Assembly: GCA_017694145.1 (NCBI GenBank)
Contig: JADINF010000041.1
Coordinates: forward strand, 1 to 29,027
Source of the DNA: Candidatus Stercoripulliclostridium pullicola
GTDB taxonomy: Bacteria > Bacillota > Clostridia > Christensenellales > DTU072
Reading direction: 5' to 3'
Length of the DNA: 29,027 bases
The notes under the pieces were generated by a model. It made no database searches. It was not told where the DNA came from and saw only the letters and a program-made list of their open reading frames with translations. Numbering within the stretch: the first letter of the stretch is position 1; the number at the start of each line of letters is the position of its first letter. A program made the position numbers and the translations under genes. This document shows, piece after piece, positions 10,171 to 19,200 of this stretch.

Positions 10171-10204
10171 TATCAAAAGCAAAATTTAATCTTTTTTTTA
10201 CATT

Positions 10205-10231
10205 AAAAAAGCGCGCGTACGCGCGCTTTTT
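10205..10231 (-). terminator. Palindromic intrinsic terminator after the transposase-like gene
   Basis: A perfect palindrome with core GCGCGCGTACGCGCGC (10211-10226) is flanked by five A/T pairs on each side. Read on the minus strand it ends in a T run and sits about 40 bases after the stop at 10273. It is symmetrical, so it could also stop plus-strand transcripts. Confidence 0.8.
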
Positions 10232-10272
10232 ACTTTAATTAAACTTTAAGTACGGGTCGGAAACGTTACGGC

Positions 10273-11556
10273 TTATAACGCGGAACCTACTCTCGATCTG
10301 CAAAGCTTGGCTACGTATGCCCTTCTCGCGGGATCCTCGAAAGTATCGATAATGCCGAGCTTGGCTATCACACCCTCGATAAGCATGCCTCGGGTATCCG
10401 CCATTTTGAGAACGATCTGCACGAGAAGTTCGTCGTTGTAATATACGCACTGTCCGTCGATGACCGCGCAATACGCGAAACCGAGCATCGCAAAGATCTT
10501 GTCTACGGAATATCCGAGCCTGTCGGAGATCTCGATAACGACGTCTACCGCGAGTGCCCTCTTGTCGGGAACGCAAGCGTTGAGAAGCTCGTAACTCGCG
10601 TCGAAAGAGTGTTTAAGCCCTATCGTAAGCTCGCCCATCACTTTTGCGAGCAATTCGCCGCGTTGCGCTTTGGGAATGGCAAGTTTGGAGCATATCTTAT
10701 CGAACGGCGCGCCGGAATTCTCCGATATGAGCGCAATTATACGGTGCATGAGATTATTCGGTACCGCTTTCTTGGTATAGCAACCGTAATCTACAAGCGT
10801 ATTTTCGATAACGTCGTCAAGCTTTTCGCGGTTCAGAAGCCCCACGTTGAGGAGATCGATAATACTGCCGCGATCTACGTGCGCGCTACGATATGCTTCG
10901 TTGAGCATGCTTGCGCCCTGCTTACCGAACGCTCTCAAGAACGCCGAACGCGAAGTAAGCGCGGTGGCTTCGGGCTCGCCGGAAGAACAGAAAATATAAT
11001 TCCGCGCGTTGTGCATGTGCCTTGCCGTAGGCTGCTTGTCCACGGATACTATCTGTGCGGCTACGTCGCCGGCTTCCTTGAGCCTCTTGACGTAAAGCTT
11101 ACTGCGGAAAGCGAATCCCGAAAAGCCGAAGGTTTCGTTGAAATACTTTGCGTAAGTAGAGTTGACGAGATCGAAATATCTCCTGTAGCTTACCGGCGTC
11201 TGATCGTAAGAAGCGATCACGAAAAACGCTCCGTTATGAACAACCGAATAACTCTCGATCTCTATCGGATAACATTTGAGAGAAGCGCGCAGACACTGCG
11301 TGTAATACTTTTTCGCGCCGTCCGTGGGAAACACCGTACAACCGGGACGACCTACGATCGACACGCGGAAAAAGAACGGATCTTCGGTATTGTACGCGCC
11401 CACGCCTATCGCTTCACCTTTGCCGTTAGGCTTGACGAGAGCGGTCTCGTCGGCGTGCCTGCCTTTCTCATAAGGTATCCTGACGTATTCGTCGTAAGTG
11501 ACCGTCCCTACCGGAGTGATGTAAAGGGCGTCCTTTGCATTTCTGTTATTTGCCAT
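10273..11556 (-). CDS. REP-associated (Y1/IS200-like) transposase homologue lacking catalytic residues
   Basis: A 427-aa protein with a good ribosome site (AGGAGG). Residues about 60-195 follow the order of Y1/REP-associated transposases: an IEIESYSVV strand where the HUH motif belongs, then NSTYAKYFNETFGFSGFAFRSKL (the usual 'YA-x-YFN-x-x-x-G-x-x-G-x-x-F/W' region), then a QPTA and a C-SS segment. The HUH site, normally N-H-x-H, reads N108-G-A-F111, and the position expected for the nucleophile Tyr is about Ser171, so strand transfer looks impossible. Residues about 268-402 hold three helical units with a shared pattern (LISENSGAPFDKICSKL, ISDRLGYSVDKIFAML, MADTRGMLIEGVIAKL), resembling helix-turn-helix repeats. 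It lies 105 bases after the symporter gene. I infer a domesticated nucleic-acid-binding protein, perhaps a regulator. The alignment is by eye; no terminal repeats of a mobile element were found. Confidence 0.6.
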   Translation of the reverse strand: MANNRNAKDALYITPVGTVTYDEYVRIPYEKGRHADETALVKPNGKGEAIGVGAYNTEDPFFFRVSIVGRPGCTVFPTDGAKKYYTQCLRASLKCYPIEIESYSVVHNGAFFVIASYDQTPVSYRRYFDLVNSTYAKYFNETFGFSGFAFRSKLYVKRLKEAGDVAAQIVSVDKQPTARHMHNARNYIFCSSGEPEATALTSRSAFLRAFGKQGASMLNEAYRSAHVDRGSIIDLLNVGLLNREKLDDVIENTLVDYGCYTKKAVPNNLMHRIIALISENSGAPFDKICSKLAIPKAQRGELLAKVMGELTIGLKHSFDASYELLNACVPDKRALAVDVVIEISDRLGYSVDKIFAMLGFAYCAVIDGQCVYYNDELLVQIVLKMADTRGMLIEGVIAKLGIIDTFEDPARRAYVAKLCRSRVGSAL

Positions 11557-11616
11557 AGTCTATTATCCTCCTGACCAGTTCAAATATTTTGCTTTTTTAA
11601 TTTTATATTGAATCAG

Positions 11617-11649
11617 GTTCCCGATAACCGAATTTCGGTTATCGGGAAC
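11617..11649 (-). promoter_or_regulatory. Strong 14-bp hairpin between symporter and transposase-like gene
   Basis: GTTCCCGATAACCG and its exact complement flank a five-base loop, 12 bases after the symporter stop. No T run follows on either strand, so it is not a classical terminator. It could protect the 3' end of the upstream message, act as a processing point, or be a binding site. Readthrough into the next gene seems likely. Confidence 0.55.
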
Positions 11650-11661
11650 ACGGTTTACCGA

Positions 11662-13260
11662 TTACTGTTCGTCGGTTACGACTTCGGCTTCGGAGCCTTC
11701 GCCGGCAGCGGCTTTACGCTTACTGATCTCGGCTACGAGCCATCTCTGTTTATCCTCGGTAATGGTGTAGAAGAACATCGGGATCACGCATGCGATGAAG
11801 CTCAGCACACCCGAAAGAACGAGCATCAGCCACAGCTTGTTGAGTCCGTCTACGGTCATCGAGCCTTCGGGATTGGAGGGGCTTATGCCGCTCATTGCGT
11901 ATGCGATAACGCCGATGAACGCGCCTATAGCCATACCGATCTTATTGATGAGCGTCTGCATGGCGAAGCAGATACCTTCCGCACGCTCGCCGGTCTTCCA
12001 CTCGAGATATTCGACGGTGTCGCCTATCATGGCGTAGGTCATTATGTTGGAGATACCCTGCGGGATACCGATGAGCAACATACAGATAACGCTTACGACG
12101 AGCCCCGCGGTACCGCCGGTACCGATGAAGGCGCCTTTGCCGAAGTCCCACATGAAGAACATCACGAGCATTGCCGCGGCACCGAGTATGTGCGAACCGA
12201 TGAACGACCATTTCTTCGTAAATTTCTTCGTGAGCCACGGGCAGAGCACCGAAGCGATAAGTCCGCCGGGCACGACGAGCATCGTGAGAAGCCCGTAAGC
12301 GGATTCGTTACCGAGCGCGTATTTGCAGAAGTAAAGACCGCCGGTATAAGTATAGACCATTCTCGCGCCGCCGAGTATACCCGACAGAACGATGAGCATG
12401 AGTTCTTTATTTTTGAAAAGAAGTTTAAGATTGTGTCCGAAAGAAGGAAGCTTCTGATTGTCCTCTATCGTGCCGCAACGCTCTTTGGTATTTTTGAAAC
12501 CGATATAGAAAAGCGGCATGGAAATCACAACGAGAACTATCGCGATAATTAAATACGTATACTGGAGCGTCTGAGCGTTCTCCGCGGCGAACAGCGGGTT
12601 TACGAGGCTCTTGCCGTCGGCGGTGGTATATTTGTATTTCGCGGTAACGGCGTCGGTGATTATCGGAACGAATATCGTAACTATACCTGCGCCGGCGGTG
12701 CAGAAAAGACGGGCTATCGTCAGAAGGTTACCGCGCTTGGTGGTATTGTTGGTCATCGTGGTCGAAAGTCCCCAATACGGAACGTCCGCCACCGTATAGA
12801 CCACGCTCCATACCACGTAAATAAGCGAAACAGCTATGAATCCGCCCGTATTTTTGGGATACCAGGGCAGGAAACACAATATGGTCATGATACCGATAGG
12901 TATCGCCATCCAGAGGAGATAAGGACGACATTTGCCGTACTTCGTACGCGTTCTGTCCACTATCGAGCCCATTATCGGGTCGTTGAAGGCGTCGAACAGT
13001 CTCGCCACCAGCATTAGAATAGCCACTGCGGTAACACCGGTCAAAGCGCCAACGTTCATATCGATGTTGAATCCGAGCGCGTCTGTCATAAAGACCGTAA
13101 GATAACTGCCGATAACGGTGCAGATAAAGTTCTGACCTATACCGGCAATGCTGTAGCTCCAACCTTCTTTAGGTTGGATGTCGCCGTCGTTCGGCGTAGT
13201 GCCGAACAGTTTGTGCGAAAACGCGCCGAATTTCTGCGCAAAAGTTGTTTTTTCGCTCAT
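11662..13260 (-). CDS. GPH-family (MelB-like) sugar:cation symporter
   Basis: A 532-aa integral membrane protein with about 12 hydrophobic segments. The segment RLFDAFNDPIMGSIVDRTRT (residues 87-106), followed by KYGKCRPYLLW, is the signature of the glycoside-pentoside-hexuronide:cation symporter family within the major facilitator superfamily. The central cytoplasmic loop (about residues 250-280) and a charged C-terminal tail also fit. The start ATG follows an AAGGAGG site. It lies 21 bases after the class II aldolase gene, so the two are almost certainly co-transcribed, and it probably imports the sugar, sugar acid or oligosaccharide that this operon breaks down. Length is somewhat above the usual 450-480 aa because of the N-terminal 30 residues and the tail. 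The substrate cannot be read from the sequence. Confidence 0.9.
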   Translation of the reverse strand: MSEKTTFAQKFGAFSHKLFGTTPNDGDIQPKEGWSYSIAGIGQNFICTVIGSYLTVFMTDALGFNIDMNVGALTGVTAVAILMLVARLFDAFNDPIMGSIVDRTRTKYGKCRPYLLWMAIPIGIMTILCFLPWYPKNTGGFIAVSLIYVVWSVVYTVADVPYWGLSTTMTNNTTKRGNLLTIARLFCTAGAGIVTIFVPIITDAVTAKYKYTTADGKSLVNPLFAAENAQTLQYTYLIIAIVLVVISMPLFYIGFKNTKERCGTIEDNQKLPSFGHNLKLLFKNKELMLIVLSGILGGARMVYTYTGGLYFCKYALGNESAYGLLTMLVVPGGLIASVLCPWLTKKFTKKWSFIGSHILGAAAMLVMFFMWDFGKGAFIGTGGTAGLVVSVICMLLIGIPQGISNIMTYAMIGDTVEYLEWKTGERAEGICFAMQTLINKIGMAIGAFIGVIAYAMSGISPSNPEGSMTVDGLNKLWLMLVLSGVLSFIACVIPMFFYTITEDKQRWLVAEISKRKAAAGEGSEAEVVTDEQ

Positions 13261-13281
13261 CCCTGCCTCCTTGGTGTCAGT

Positions 13282-13917
13282 TTATTTTATTTTTTTATTA
13301 AATACGGTGAAGATGTCTTCAACGGATATTTCCTCTTTCCCGAGGTCCTTTCTCACGAAACTCTCGATAAAATCGCGGCTGCATTCTTCCATGGCGCGGC
13401 AAACTTCGAAGGCCTCTTCTATCGTGGGCGCGCAGGCGACTATACCGTGATTGGCGAGGAAACAGGCGTTGCGTCCCTTCATCGCCTCGACGGCTCCCGC
13501 GGTAAGCTTTTTCGTGCCGGGAAGTCCGTACGTGCCGGGACGTACGCTCTCGCCTATGAGTTTACGATGTCTCTCGTCTTTGACGGGCATCTCCACGCGC
13601 GCCGCCGCCACGGCGGAACTCCACAGAGGATGAGAATGTATAACAGCCCCTATCTCGGGTCTGTCGCGGTAAATCGCCGCATGTATCTTTTTCTCCGAAG
13701 TTGGTTTAACGTCGCTCGTATACTCCAGCGTTTCGATATCCACCACGACGGTATCTTCGGGACGCATGCGGATATAATCCATTCCTGACGGAGTGACTAC
13801 CATTTTTTTGTCGTCTATCCTTATCGAAATATTGCCCCACGTACCCTGTACGAGATTGCTCTCTAACAATTTAACGCCCGCGTCTTTAACTGCTTGTCTG
13901 ATTTCGGCTTCGGTCAT
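13282..13917 (-). CDS. Class II aldolase/epimerase family protein (FucA/AraD-like), probably active
   Basis: 211 aa, close to the length of L-fuculose-1-phosphate aldolase. All family landmarks are present: GNIS (28-31), the phosphate-binding region SGMDY (44-48), KPTSEKKIH with the acid Glu75, HSHP with metal ligands His94 and His96, and ANHGIV with His157. These fall at the family's spacing for the Zn site and catalytic Glu. The family splits or epimerises phosphorylated ketoses, giving dihydroxyacetone phosphate plus an aldehyde in the aldolases; which reaction applies here cannot be told. The gene has an AGAGGTGG ribosome site, starts 9 bases after the pseudo-aldolase gene and runs into the symporter gene 21 bases later. 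Confidence 0.88.
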   Translation of the reverse strand: MTEAEIRQAVKDAGVKLLESNLVQGTWGNISIRIDDKKMVVTPSGMDYIRMRPEDTVVVDIETLEYTSDVKPTSEKKIHAAIYRDRPEIGAVIHSHPLWSSAVAAARVEMPVKDERHRKLIGESVRPGTYGLPGTKKLTAGAVEAMKGRNACFLANHGIVACAPTIEEAFEVCRAMEECSRDFIESFVRKDLGKEEISVEDIFTVFNKKIK

Positions 13918-13926
13918 AATCCACCT

Positions 13927-14556
13927 CTATGCTTTCAGTTCCTGCTGTTTGGCAGTCTGATCTTTTTTGCTGTATTTGGTCTTGTAGACGAACCTCATCA
14001 GCAATGCGTCGAACAGTCCTATTCTGACCGACTTGCCGATAACGGTGGAGCCCACGTAACAAAGCGCGCCCTTCTCGAGCACCATCGAACCCGTAAACGC
14101 TTCGTCGAGCGTTCTTCCCGTTGCGACTACGCCGCCGTTACGTATAAGGCAGGCGTTTCTTCCTTTAAGCGTGCGCAAAACGGTGAGCGCGTCTCCGTCG
14201 GGGCTCACTTTCGCGGTGGGTCCTATGATCTGCGCCATATCGTCGAGCGCCGCAGGCAAACTTTTACAACTCGCCGCGACTCCTACGCAAAACGGCGCGT
14301 GATTGGTGATCACGGCGTTGATGTCGGGACGGGTACCGTAAATTGCCAGATGCAAACCCTCGTCGCCGTCGACGGCGTCCGATTTGCTCAAAAATTTAAT
14401 ATCGCCCGCCTTGACTTCCGCCATAGCTTTATCGGAAGGCGTGATGAACATGCCGTCCTTATAACGTACGCTTAACGTATCTCCGCGAGCGACCAGCTTA
14501 TTTGCTTCGAGCGCCGCGCAGAAGTCGAGCATCTGACTGATGATTTTTTCTTTCAT
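13927..14556 (-). CDS. Class II aldolase-like protein lacking most metal ligands (probable pseudoenzyme)
   Basis: I place the start at ATG 14556 (MKEKIISQM), preceded by AAGGCGG; the frame stays open further upstream but through a hairpin and GC-rich leader, so the 32 extra residues are rejected. The 209-aa product aligns end to end with the next gene's aldolase: GDTLSV for GNISI, ITPSDKAM for VTPSGMDY, GLHLAIYGTRPDINAVI for KIHAAIYRDRPEIGAVI. The two metal-site motifs have changed: HSHP reads TNHAP (first His to Thr84, second kept as His86) and ANHG reads RNGG (His to Asn140). Catalytic Glu is displaced (GDEG). It therefore probably cannot hold zinc as aldolases do. It may be a regulatory or structural partner of the neighbour, or a diverged enzyme. 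Confidence 0.75.
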   Translation of the reverse strand: MKEKIISQMLDFCAALEANKLVARGDTLSVRYKDGMFITPSDKAMAEVKAGDIKFLSKSDAVDGDEGLHLAIYGTRPDINAVITNHAPFCVGVAASCKSLPAALDDMAQIIGPTAKVSPDGDALTVLRTLKGRNACLIRNGGVVATGRTLDEAFTGSMVLEKGALCYVGSTVIGKSVRIGLFDALLMRFVYKTKYSKKDQTAKQQELKA

Positions 14557-14568
14557 AATACCGCCTTG

Positions 14569-14601
14569 GGCGTTTCCCGGGCTATGAGCCCGGGTAACGC
14601 C
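14569..14601 (-). promoter_or_regulatory. Very stable hairpin just upstream of the pseudo-aldolase ribosome site
   Basis: CCCGGGCT pairs with AGCCCGGG around a three-base loop, and the stem is extended past an A/A mismatch by GGCGTT with AACGCC. It ends a few bases before the AAGGCGG ribosome site and has no T run. It could shield the downstream message from exonucleases or tune translation by pairing near the site. Confidence 0.55.
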
Positions 14602-14628
14602 GATAAGTTTATTGTTATATATTAGTTT

Positions 14629-14660
14629 CGCGTACGCGCGGTGCGCGCGCATCGCGCGTC
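14629..14660. repeat. GC-alternating inverted-repeat cluster in the intercistronic gap
   Basis: CGCGTACGCG and CGCGCG arms around GCGCGCGC give several competing stems. It lies between the aminotransferase stop and the pseudo-aldolase leader. Similar CG-alternating segments occur in the other intergenic gaps of the window. Confidence 0.45.
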
Positions 14661-14688
14661 GAAATATACTACGTTACGGATAACCGTC

Positions 14689-16191
14689 TTACTTGACGAG
14701 TCCTTTGTCGGTCTCCACTACGGTCGCGAACACTTTGTCGAAACGCGCGAGCGCGTCGTCGATGACTTCGTCGGTATCCGCAAGAGAGGTATACAGTCTG
14801 CTTCCCGCAAGGGTAACGATACCGTTAGCCATATATGCGGCTCCCATGTGTTCCATGGCGACTTTGCGTTCCATTATCATGCTCTTGTTCTTAAGTACTC
14901 CGAGCAAGGATTTTACGATGCACATCGAGGAGAAATCGAAGCTCATCGCGCCGGTGCACTCGAGGTGAACGATACTGCCCTGATTGTATACGACGTAAGG
15001 AAGATTGTATTTGGCGCAAAGTTTTTTAAGACCTGCGGTGAGCCTGTCGCCCGCCTGTCCCGCTTTAACGCAAGCGTTGGTCCGCTCGATCTCTTTGATC
15101 GTAAGGTATCCTGCGTAAGAGCTCAGCGGGTTAGCCGCCAAAGTACCGCCGACATATGCGCGGTGCTTGCCGGTAGCGACGCCCGCCGCCATGAGTCCCG
15201 CGTATTCCTTCTTGCCGCCGACGCCGCCCGCGGCAGGATATCCGCCCGCTATGATCTTGCCGAATACGGTGAGATCGGGCTCGATGCCGAAGTAGCCTTG
15301 TGCGCCGCCGAGTCCCAAACGGAATCCGGTAACCACTTCGTCGAAGATGAACAGCGCGCCGTATTTGTGCGCCAGCTTCATCGCCTCTTCGTTGTAGTTC
15401 TTATGTACGGGACGGGTGCCGCTCTCCGCGCCTACGGGTTCGACGATGACCGCCGCCGTGCCGCCGCGCAGAGTGTTGAGCTTGAGCATTTTCTCGAGCA
15501 TCTCGAGAGAATCGGGTTTGACCTCGTCGGTAAGCTTATAGCAGGTACCGGGTATTCCGTGGCTCTCGAGGAACTGACGGGTGCCGGGTATTTTAAGCCC
15601 GTATACCATCTGATCCGACCAGCCGTGATACGCGCCGCCCACTTTGATAACTCTCTTATTCTTGGTCTGTATTCTCGCGATACGGATAGCCGCCATTACG
15701 GATTCGGTACCCGAACCGAGCATTCTGAACATTTCCACAGCGGGCATGTGCTTGTTGATCTCTTTGGCAAGCATGAGCTCGCTCTCGTGCAGTAAGCCCG
15801 TGACGGGGCCGCAGGAATCGAGCAGCTTCTTGACCTCTTCGCGGATAGCGGGATAGTTACTTCCGAGTATCGTAGGACCGCCCGCCTGCAAAAAGTCGAT
15901 ATATTTGTTTCCGTCAACGTCGTACATATACGCGCCTTCCGCTCTCGCCATCGCTATGGGGAAAGGATAGTTGAACGCGAGGTTGTGCTGTACGCCGCCG
16001 GGTATATAATTCTTCGCTTCGGTGGCTATCTTCTTGGAGCCTGCGCATTTCGTGTCGAAATACTCGAGAATACGTTTGAGTTCGTCGGGGTTTACTTCGT
16101 AAATAGGTTTGGAAGTGAGCTCCGCAAGCTCCTTATAAATGCGTTCGGGTTCTTCCCACACGGAAATCGAATACTTTTGTTCGTTGTCCAT
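14689..16191 (-). CDS. HemL-like class III PLP aminotransferase/aminomutase
   Basis: A 500-aa fold-type I PLP enzyme of class III. The signature elements are SGTES (160-164), AYHGW (187-191), EPVGAESG (251-258), DEVVTGFR (284-291) with the PLP-pyridine Asp284, and GKIIAGGYP with the Schiff-base lysine Lys312. The order and spacing are closest to glutamate-1-semialdehyde 2,1-aminomutase. However, there are no tetrapyrrole genes nearby, and the protein has roughly 50 extra N-terminal residues. The neighbours are aldolases, a sugar symporter and a surface lipoprotein, so I infer that it acts on an amino sugar or amino-aldehyde rather than in haem synthesis. The start has AGAGGAGG, and the gene lies 57 bases after the lipoprotein stop with no promoter seen between them. 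Confidence 0.85.
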   Translation of the reverse strand: MDNEQKYSISVWEEPERIYKELAELTSKPIYEVNPDELKRILEYFDTKCAGSKKIATEAKNYIPGGVQHNLAFNYPFPIAMARAEGAYMYDVDGNKYIDFLQAGGPTILGSNYPAIREEVKKLLDSCGPVTGLLHESELMLAKEINKHMPAVEMFRMLGSGTESVMAAIRIARIQTKNKRVIKVGGAYHGWSDQMVYGLKIPGTRQFLESHGIPGTCYKLTDEVKPDSLEMLEKMLKLNTLRGGTAAVIVEPVGAESGTRPVHKNYNEEAMKLAHKYGALFIFDEVVTGFRLGLGGAQGYFGIEPDLTVFGKIIAGGYPAAGGVGGKKEYAGLMAAGVATGKHRAYVGGTLAANPLSSYAGYLTIKEIERTNACVKAGQAGDRLTAGLKKLCAKYNLPYVVYNQGSIVHLECTGAMSFDFSSMCIVKSLLGVLKNKSMIMERKVAMEHMGAAYMANGIVTLAGSRLYTSLADTDEVIDDALARFDKVFATVVETDKGLVK

Positions 16192-16248
16192 ATCTTAATT
16201 ACCTCCTCTGGGTGATAAATTATTTTCGGTTGCTTCGTGCGCGGCTTA

Positions 16249-19200
16249 CTAGCTTATAACGAACGTGATCGAATTTACCGCGCCTTCCGCAAAGGCATAG
16301 TTATCCGAAATTCTTACGGTATAAGTGCCTTTCTCTTTGGGTAAAGTCGTCATAAGATCGCCGCTTGCGTCGTAATACTCTATATCCTCGGCGTCGATTA
16401 TGACGTTGCCGAGATTGTCGCTGTACATGGCGCTTATCGCGCGTATCTCGCTTCCGGTATACTCTATCACGCCGTTATGATAATTGTCGGGCATACCGAA
16501 CTGCACGCCGATAGGCTTACCGGTAGCGTCATAGCCTACCTGTTTCGGAGTAATAATCAGCGACGCTTTATCGTAGGTAAGTTTATAAAGCGCGTTCTGA
16601 TTGAAGCCGGAGTCGGTAAGCGCCGCCGTGATCGCGTAAGTGCCTACGTCCTCTCCGGGCGCCCTGCTCAGCACGACCTCTATCACGTCTCCGGGCACAA
16701 GTTCGCCGTCCGCTATGTCGTAAGTGAGTTCGGGATCGGCTTCGCCGTATTCTTTTGTATAGTTTTCGACGGTTATTACTATGACTGCGACCTTGACCGT
16801 GTACTCGTAGCCTTCCCACACCATAGCTTTGTAATATTCGTTCTCGTTCACGATAACGCGCATCGCGTAGATGCCGGGATATTTGGGAGTAGTCGTCGTC
16901 CATTCTCCGTCGACGAAATATTCGGTATACGTTTCGGGTTTGACGAAGCCTTCCACTTCGGTGTTGAACGTGATTATCGGGTCGCTCGTCTTGCCGTAGA
17001 AGAAACTGGTGTTGTTCAGAACGGGCGCTGAAGTAAGTTTACGATAAGAAGTAACGGTGAAAGAGGTGCTGAAACTCGCGTAAGTCACGGTAACTTCCTG
17101 CGTTTTGCTTGTACCGCCCTGTATGTTGGCGAAAGGATCGGAGGTATATCCGCTGATCGCCACGAGCCCGCTCGTCATAGGTACCACGTCGGTATCGCCG
17201 TTGTCGTATATACGGCGTATGTAACCGCCGTCGGGGACGAGTTGCTGTCCTTCGGCGTAGATGAGCAGATCCGGCGCGCTGTAAACCTCTATGCTTACGA
17301 GTGTGCGTTTAACGACGCAAAGATACATCGTGTCGGTGAACCCGCCGAAGTTGATCTGTACGCTTTGAATGTAATAATTGCCGTCAGTGGAAACGGTCAC
17401 GTTTTTATCGTAGGAAACGTTTGCTGCGCGGAGCGGCAGGTGCTCCGTTTTCCCATCCGCATAGCGTACGGTAAGCGCGAGTTCGTCGATATGGCTAACG
17501 TCGGCGATCTCGTCCCTGTACTCGTAAGTGGTGTTCAGATCGTCGCGGTAAGTGACGTAATAGACGTTTTTGCCGTCTAAATTCACGAGCGCGTCGGCGT
17601 TATACGCCTCGTCGAATTCCACCGAAACTATCTCGGCGGAAGAAACTATTATTTCGAAAGAAGTGACGAAAGTTCTTCCATCTATCGCGTAAGCGACTTC
17701 TACGCTCTGCACGCCTTCCGACGTAAGGTCGTAGCCCGTGAAACTCCAGTACGAGGAAGAGAAACTCGAAACCTGACCGTAGGTGTTGTCGTTGAATATC
17801 CTCGTTACCTGCAATCCGGTAAGGTCGAGGGATTTATCGACGCCGGGAACGTAAACGAGTTTATCGGGCGCGCGGGTCACTTCGACGGAAACGACGTTCC
17901 TGCCGCCCACGTTCGCTTTAAGGGTGAACGTATACCCTTCGTAACGGAAAAGTATCTCCTGATAGCCGACGGCGTCGGGATCGGAGGAAAGTACGAGATC
18001 TTCCGTGACCGGCAAGGTATACGAGTCGCTGCCTTTGACTACCGTGACTGTGAGTCCGGAATTGAATATCGAAGCGTAGGTGTCGTAGTAATACACGCTG
18101 TCGGCGTCCATGGCGTTAAAGGCGACGGAAGTAACGGCTTCGCTTGCGGACACCACTTCGAAGGTAAACGTGCGCTCGGAGCCGTAATACGTTACGGTAG
18201 CGGTATAAGTCCCTACGGAATTGAGCGCTTCGGTCACGACGCCGTCCGCGTTCTTCAAAGTTATGAGTTCCGCGGGAATGGGCTTGAGAAGTTCTACGGA
18301 ATTGTCGTTGAATTCCGCATAAAGCGCGGATCCGGTGAGATCGAGCGATGAAGAAATCGCATAATAATTTTTGTAAGGCGCCGTGAGCACGAGCTTTTCG
18401 GCAAGCTTGGCGACCACTTTCACGCGGAAGCGGTTCTGCACTCCGTTCACCTCGAATATGACGCTCTGATAACCTTCCGCGTCGGTATACGCGACCGAAA
18501 GAGTAAGCGAGTTGTTCGCCTCGTCGGCGAGCATGTCTGCGTTGATCGACGCCCAGGCAGAAACGTCGTCCGCGGGATATTCGTAAGTGCCGTTGTCGTA
18601 ACGGATATTATATCTGAGATAGCCGGTGTCGAATCTGGTGCCCTCTATGAACTCGCGTTCGAGCGTGACCGAACCGTCCTCGCCGGTGCCGCCGTCCTGA
18701 AGGCGCGAATCCGCGAGAATGAGCGAATAAGGCTCTTTCGCCACGACGGTTACGCCTATTTCGGAGGGGATATCGTAATTGCCGTAACGCACGTAAACGG
18801 TATGCGTTCCGACTTCGTTGAATATATAATCTTCCTTATTTTCTATATAACCGCTTTGATCGAATCTGTCGACGAAAACGCCGAACACGAGATCGGAAAG
18901 AGGTATGTCGTCAATCTGAGTGCCGTCGTTGAAATATACCGTCGCGGCACCCGTCGACCAATCTATTTTATCGCCCTGAATGAGCGAATTGAGATCGGAC
19001 ACGTGATCGGGATCGAGGTGGATACCGACCGGAACGGGATACTTCGTGATCTGTACGCGGGAACATTGAGGTTCGAGGACCTTGACGTTGAAGCTCTCGT
19101 AGCAACCGCGGTAGTACATCACCACCTGCGAATAAGCGTTGGCTCTGGTGAAATCGTACTCGAACACGAAGTCTTCGTCCCCTGCCGAATACACCAAGGT

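Noticed and set aside
10273..11556. Active insertion sequence of the IS200/IS605 type
   Set aside because: No HUH motif or nucleophile Tyr is visible, there is no accessory gene, and no matching subterminal hairpin ends were found around it.
11608..12552. Plus-strand frame of 314 codons opposite the symporter
   Set aside because: The product is His/Glu/Arg-rich with no family pattern, whereas the minus strand encodes a clear 12-segment symporter with a ribosome site.
14557..14652. N-terminal extension of the pseudo-aldolase to 14652
   Set aside because: It would be read through a GC palindrome cluster and a stable hairpin, and family alignment begins at MKEKIISQ, which has its own ribosome site.
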